From NCBI GenBank assembly GCA_025451535.1, contig JANWKE010000103.1:1-57590 (forward strand): a DNA stretch of 57,590 nucleotides. Direction: 5' to 3'. The notes beneath the pieces were generated by a model. It worked only from the letters and a program-made list of their open reading frames with translations, was not told the DNA's origin and did not search any database. Shown here piece by piece: positions 53,550 through 57,590 of this stretch. Both the position numbers and the translations under genes were made by a program. This stretch comes from Verrucomicrobiia bacterium (GTDB lineage: Bacteria; Verrucomicrobiota; Verrucomicrobiia; Limisphaerales; UBA11358). The stretch's first letter is position 1, and every line of letters begins with the position of its first letter.

Positions 53550-54866
53550 TCAGGCGTCCTGAAGTTTCCCGGAAATATAGGTTTCGTACGCGCTCAAATC
53601 GAGCAGGCCATGGCCGGACAGGTTAAAGAGAATCACGCGCTTCTTTCCCGCTTCGCGGGCGCGCTTCGCTTCCTCCACCACCGCGGCAATGGCGTGCGCG
53701 GATTCCGGTGCGACGACGATGCCTTCCGTGCGGGCGAATTGCACCGCGGCCTCGAAAATTTTTGTCTGGTGGTACGCCTCAGCCTCGATCAGACCGAGCT
53801 TGAGCGCGTGGCTGACCATCGGCGACATGCCGTGATAACGGAGCCCGCCCGCATGAATCGGCGGCGGCATGAACTTGTGTCCGAGCGTGTACATCATCAG
53901 CAACGGCGTCATTTCCGCCGTGTCGCCGAAGTCGTACCGCAGGTCACCCTTGGTCAGGGACGGGCAGGCCGTCGGTTCCACGGCCACGATGCGATACTTC
54001 TTTTTCTCTGCAATTTTTTTGTGAATAAACGGAAAGGCGATGCCGGCGAAATTGCTGCCGCCGCCACAGCAGGCGATGATGGAATCCGGCTCTTCGCCGG
54101 CGAGTTCCATCTGTTTGATGGCTTCCTGGCCGATGACCGTCTGATGCAGGCAAACGTGATTGAGCACGCTGCCCAGCGAGTACTTGGTATTCGGGTGCTT
54201 GACCGTGTCTTCGATTGCCTCGCTGATGGCGATGCCGAGGCTGCCGGGGCAATGCGGGTCTTCGGCGAGCAATTTGCGCCCGTATTCGGTCAGGTTGCTT
54301 GGGCTCGGATGGACGGTCGCGCCCCAGGTGTGCATCAACATCCGACGATAGGGCTTGTGGTCATAACTGACTTTGACCATATAGACGTTGCATTCCAGCC
54401 CGAACTGGCTGCACGCGAACGCGAGCGACGCGCCCCACTGGCCCGCGCCGGTCTCGGTGGCGAGACGTTTGGTGCCGGCCACCTTGTTGTAATAAGCCTG
54501 GGCAACCGCCGTGTTGGGTTTGTGACTGCCGGCCGGGCTGACACCCTCGTACTTGTAATAAATGTGCGCCGGCGTTTGCAGCGCCTGCTCCAGCCGTACC
54601 GCGCGGATCAATGGCGAAGGCCGCCAGAGTGTGTAGATTTCGCGGACCGGTTCGGGAATTTCCACCCACCGCTCGGGGCTCATCTCCTGCTTCACGAGAT
54701 TTTCCGGGAAGATCGCCAGCAACGCCTCCGGCGGGATCGGTTGTTTGGTGCCCGGATGCAACGGCGGCGGCAGCGGCTCGGGAAAATCGGCCAGCAGGTT
54801 GTACCAGTGTGTGGGAATTTCCTTTTCGGGAAGGCTGAAGTGAATTTGCGATTTCATAAAACCCAT
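53550..54866 (-). CDS. trpB: TrpB2-type tryptophan synthase beta-like PLP enzyme
   Basis: A 438-residue member of the TrpB2 branch (TrpB-like, TIGR01415 type), longer than TrpB1. PLP lysine K117 (in [14 protein letters not shown]), the phosphate loop [10 protein letters not shown], and [20 protein letters not shown] with ETGAGQWG fit the family. It condenses indole with serine; TrpB2 often acts without TrpA or salvages indole. No trpA is adjacent. ATGs at 54866 and 54857 are both possible starts; I list 54866. Confidence 0.92.
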   Translation of the reverse strand: MGFMKSQIHFSLPEKEIPTHWYNLLADFPEPLPPPLHPGTKQPIPPEALLAIFPENLVKQEMSPERWVEIPEPVREIYTLWRPSPLIRAVRLEQALQTPAHIYYKYEGVSPAGSHKPNTAVAQAYYNKVAGTKRLATETGAGQWGASLAFACSQFGLECNVYMVKVSYDHKPYRRMLMHTWGATVHPSPSNLTEYGRKLLAEDPHCPGSLGIAISEAIEDTVKHPNTKYSLGSVLNHVCLHQTVIGQEAIKQMELAGEEPDSIIACCGGGSNFAGIAFPFIHKKIAEKKKYRIVAVEPTACPSLTKGDLRYDFGDTAEMTPLLMMYTLGHKFMPPPIHAGGLRYHGMSPMVSHALKLGLIEAEAYHQTKIFEAAVQFARTEGIVVAPESAHAIAAVVEEAKRAREAGKKRVILFNLSGHGLLDLSAYETYISGKLQDA

Positions 54867-55157
54867 CAATGACCCAATTGCGACGGGCCAATCGTATCAA
54901 TTCACGTTCTGCTCGTCACGCGCGAAATGAGTGAAAATAATCCGACACCGGACAGCCGCGGTATTTTTCCCCTCCAATGCAGGCATAATTGAACAGCGCC
55001 GGGAGATTGCCTGTCTAAACTGCACTTGCCCGGAGGCGAGTCTCAAATGGAAAAGGGAAGTTTCGTGCCGCTCCTCAGTGGACAACCGGAAGAAGCCGGG
55101 CGATATTCGGGCAAGTGGGGAGTCGCCTAAAAGAGCAAATGAAAGGTTTGTAGTAAA

Positions 55158-56153
55158 ATGATCAGGTTGTTGCACGTGCTGATCGTCGAGGATTCTGAGA
55201 ACGATCTAAAGTTGTTGCTGGAGGAATTACGCCAAAGAGGTTATGAAGCGATCCACGAGCGGGTCCAAAATTCTGCCGAGTTGACTTCCGCGCTCGATCG
55301 TCACGCCTGGGACGTGGTGCTTTCGGATTACGTCCTGCCCCAGTTCAGCGGGCCGGCGGCTCTCAAATTGCTGCGCGAAAAAGGGTTGGATGTTCCTTTC
55401 ATCGTCATTTCCGGCACCTACGGGGAGGAAGCGGCGGTGGACATGATGAAAGCCGGGGCGAGTGATTACATCGTCAAAAATAATCTCTCGCGTCTGGTAC
55501 CGGCGATTGAACGGGAATTGGAAGTGGCGCAAACCCGCCGCGCGCGGGCCCATGCCGAGGCGGCCATGCAATTCCTCGCGGCCATTGTTGAATCCACCGA
55601 AGACGCCATCTACGGCAAGGCTCTGGACGGCACGATCATCAGCTGGAACAAGGCGGCCGAGCGCATTTTCGGTTATACGGCCGAGGAAATCATCGGCCAC
55701 TCGGTTTCCATTTTATATCCGATCGACCGGCGGGACGAGCTCATCGACATCATGGAACGCATCAAACGCGGCCAGCGCGTGGGTCTCTTCGAAACGGTGC
55801 GTCTCCGCAAGGACGGCCATTTTATTCCCGTCTCGGTCACGGCCTCGCCGGTGCAGGACACCAGCGGAAAAATTGTGGGCGGTTCGGCCATCTCCCGTGA
55901 CATCACCCTGCGCAAAAGCGATGAAGCGGAGCGGTTCAAGTTGATCGAGGAACTCACCGAATCGCTCAAACAGGTCAGGACGCTGAGCGGGCTGCTGCCC
56001 ATTTGCGCGTCCTGCAAACGGATTCGCGACGATCAAGGTTATTGGCAGCAGGTGGAAACCTACATTGCCCAGCACACCAACGCCGATTTCACCCATGGAA
56101 TTTGCCCGGAGTGTCTGGATAAATTCAAGAATCCAGTCAAGACCGCCGCCTGA
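55158..56153 (+). CDS. Receiver-PAS response regulator with C-terminal Cys cluster
   Basis: A 331-residue protein: receiver domain (1-125) with Asp57 in VVLSDYVLP and Lys in DYIVKNN, a PAS domain (about 137-255, with AAIVESTEDAIYGKALDGTI and WNKAAERIFGYTAEEIIG), then a helix and PICASCKRIRDDQGYWQQVE with HGICPECLDKF. The last part, with two CxxC pairs, looks like a zinc-binding end found behind PAS/GAF and receiver modules in many bacteria. No kinase or DNA-binding domain is present. It likely works by protein contact or localises other signalling proteins. The 54900-55157 spacer upstream should hold its promoter. Confidence 0.88.
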   Translation: MIRLLHVLIVEDSENDLKLLLEELRQRGYEAIHERVQNSAELTSALDRHAWDVVLSDYVLPQFSGPAALKLLREKGLDVPFIVISGTYGEEAAVDMMKAGASDYIVKNNLSRLVPAIERELEVAQTRRARAHAEAAMQFLAAIVESTEDAIYGKALDGTIISWNKAAERIFGYTAEEIIGHSVSILYPIDRRDELIDIMERIKRGQRVGLFETVRLRKDGHFIPVSVTASPVQDTSGKIVGGSAISRDITLRKSDEAERFKLIEELTESLKQVRTLSGLLPICASCKRIRDDQGYWQQVETYIAQHTNADFTHGICPECLDKFKNPVKTAA

Positions 56154-56298
56154 CACTCTCCTTCGCTTTCAACCGCCGCTGATCTTCGCCATCACTTTGG
56201 GGCCGGGCTGATAGCTGGAAGCGTTCGGGGATACGACCTCGGGAGCGACGGCAAGTCATTCACTCAAATCAGGTTGGATGGAGCAGGCGGTTCGACCG

Positions 56299-56988
56299 CT
56301 ACAGTGAGCCTTCGACCTGCATCCAGCGGATGGCGTGCTGCAACAGATCGTTCGCATCCTTGAGGTTCAGTTTCTCCTTGATGCGGGCGCGGTAGGTTTC
56401 AATCGTCCGCATGTCCAGATGCAATTCGTCCGCAATCTGGCGCGTGCTGCGGCCCTGGCCAATCATTTCAAAGACCAGCAGCTCGCGGTCCGAGAGTTTG
56501 TCCATGGGCAGGCTGGGTTTGGCCCGCGCGCTGCCGATCGCCGTCGCGGCAATTTGGGCCGCCATTTTTTCGCTCAGGTAAACGCCGCCGTTCAACACCG
56601 TGCGAATGGCCAGCATGATTTTCCGGGTGGCTTCCTGTTTGGTGATGTAGCCGCGGGCGCCGGCGCGAATCACCCGTTCTGCATGCAGCATTTCGTCGTG
56701 CATGGAAACGACCAGGATCGCCAAATCCGGGTATTGACTGCGGATATCTTTGATCAATTCCATTCCGTGCGAGCCTTTGAGCGTGAGGTCCACAATCGCC
56801 AGATGCGGACGGGTGGCGGCAATCAATTCCAGGGCGCGGAAACGGTCTTCCGCCTCGCCGCACACGGTCAAATCCGGTTCGCGCAGGATGACTTCGGTGA
56901 GGCGTTCGCGCACCATGGGATGGTCGTCCACCAGCAGGATTCGCCGGGCGGTTTGCTCTGCCGGCTGAATGGGTTTATCCGTGGCCAT
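56299..56988 (-). CDS. NarL/FixJ-family response regulator
   Basis: A 229-residue regulator. Receiver: ILLVDDHPMVRERL, Asp67 in AIVDLTLKG, then Thr/Ser and Lys switch residues (VVSMHDE; GYITKQEA). Output: LuxR-type helix-turn-helix, LSDRELLVFEMIGQGRSTRQ and ADELHLDMRTIETYRARIKE. I start at ATG 56988 (MATDKPIQPAEQ), 7 bp after the kinase stop; an upstream ATG at 57039 lies inside the kinase gene. It pairs with the kinase just upstream as a two-component system. The signal is unknown. Confidence 0.92.
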   Translation of the reverse strand: MATDKPIQPAEQTARRILLVDDHPMVRERLTEVILREPDLTVCGEAEDRFRALELIAATRPHLAIVDLTLKGSHGMELIKDIRSQYPDLAILVVSMHDEMLHAERVIRAGARGYITKQEATRKIMLAIRTVLNGGVYLSEKMAAQIAATAIGSARAKPSLPMDKLSDRELLVFEMIGQGRSTRQIADELHLDMRTIETYRARIKEKLNLKDANDLLQHAIRWMQVEGSL

Positions 56989-56995
56989 AAGAGGT

Positions 56996-57590
56996 TCAAG
57001 CCGATGGTTGCGGGAGGGAACAGGAAACCAGGGTGCCATGCCGCGCCCCCCGTTCGATGTTCAATGTGCCGCCAATGGCCTGGGCGCGATAATTCATGAT
57101 GTGCAAGCCCATTCCCCCGGCCGGGTGGCGGGAAACGGGAATGCCAATCCCGTTGTCAGTGACTTTGAGTTCAATCCGGTTCTGGTTGATTTTCAGTTCA
57201 ATCAAAATGGAACCGGCCCGGCTGTGTTTGACGGCGTTATTCACGGCCTCCTGGGCAATGCGGTAAAGGTGCGTGGCCACGGTATTGTCGCGGATCAACA
57301 CGGGTTGCGGGCAATCCACCCGGCAGTGCACCCGGGCGCGGGCGCCCACCCCCGCGGCCAGTTGGCGCAGCGCCAGACTCAAACCGTCCGCCTCCAGTTG
57401 CACGGGGAAAAGTCCGCGCGCCAGCGCCCGGGCTTCCGCAATCGCATCGTCCAGCACCTGGCCCATTTTTTGAACGGCGGCCACCTCGGACAGCGCGTGC
57501 GTGGACAATTGCTGCTCGAGGGAATTGTTGTCGAAACCCAGGCTGACCAGCTGCTGGCAAAGCCCGTCATGCAAATCCTGGCCGATGCGC
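56996..57590 (-). CDS. NarX/DesK-type sensor histidine kinase (5' end outside window)
   Basis: C-terminal 198 residues of a HisKA_3 kinase; the gene enters from the right edge. IGQDLHDGLCQQLVSLGF holds the phospho-acceptor His in the DxLHD motif. The HATPase_c part has HLYRIAQEAVNNAVKHSRAG (N box), VTDNGIGIP (G1) and GGMGLHIMNYRAQAIGG (G2). The sensor region is not visible. The regulator gene starts 7 bp after the stop, so both are one operon. Confidence 0.92.
   Translation of the reverse strand, partial: RIGQDLHDGLCQQLVSLGFDNNSLEQQLSTHALSEVAAVQKMGQVLDDAIAEARALARGLFPVQLEADGLSLALRQLAAGVGARARVHCRVDCPQPVLIRDNTVATHLYRIAQEAVNNAVKHSRAGSILIELKINQNRIELKVTDNGIGIPVSRHPAGGMGLHIMNYRAQAIGGTLNIERGARHGTLVSCSLPQPSA

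Overview
The window looks like the chromosome of a Verrucomicrobiota bacterium, probably from the Pedosphaera/Limisphaera side of the phylum. The pointers are two PEP-CTERM surface proteins, a run of pseudopilin genes resembling the Verru_Chthon cassette (proteins A to D), a DUF7305-type PilX-like protein, LL-diaminopimelate aminotransferase (DapL), and many GC-rich dispersed repeats of a kind common in that phylum. The assignment is inference from gene content; no ribosomal RNA gene is present.

Layout. 1-9 kb: mostly housekeeping genes (lysA, a FIST sensor protein, a YyaL/DUF255 thioredoxin-fold protein, a CPBP membrane protease, then the overlapping chain thiL-tsaE-tsaB). 9.2-11.6 kb: a three-gene pseudopilin operon with normal short leaders. 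11.6-14.4 kb: an accessory stretch with an alcohol dehydrogenase relic, a 21-bp minisatellite with a possible Cys/Lys/Thr heptapeptide protein, two small fibronectin-III-type proteins and a stand-alone receiver. 14.5-17.1 kb: an M48 protease and dapL. 17.3-20.4 kb: two paralogous six-bladed-propeller PEP-CTERM proteins around a methyltransferase. 20.7-30.6 kb: one 3315-residue secreted protein that joins a subtilisin protease to P-domains, LamG/DUF642-like modules and a family-1 pectate lyase. 31-47.4 kb: a long leftward pilus/type II secretion-like region (PilB-like ATPase, PilT, second PilB, PilC, a BrnTA toxin-antitoxin pair, then six pseudopilin/PilX-like genes). 47.7-57.6 kb: rhaA, a GH30 glycosidase, tRNA-Arg(ACG), small membrane and zinc proteins, an outer-membrane protein, TrpB2, and three signalling proteins.

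How it fits together. The 31-47 kb genes read leftward. From 39.3 kb down to 31 kb each gene starts in an ATGA overlap with the stop of the one before, so they are probably translated as a coupled set. They lie directly upstream of the giant protease-lyase gene. Pectate lyase, rhamnose isomerase and GH30 suggest growth on plant-derived polysaccharide. lysA and dapL serve lysine and diaminopimelate synthesis; thiL serves thiamine; tsaE and tsaB serve tRNA t6A modification.

The most unusual feature is the repeat landscape. Arrays of 7-bp units, often two arrays facing each other, and several families of 70-230 bp imperfect palindromes occur between genes and inside genes (tsaE, the M48 protease, yyaL). 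They form most of the leader peptides of the 31-40 kb pseudopilins. Those leaders are 33-95 residues long instead of the 14-16 seen at 9-11 kb, and the coupled ATGA starts argue that the long leaders are really translated.
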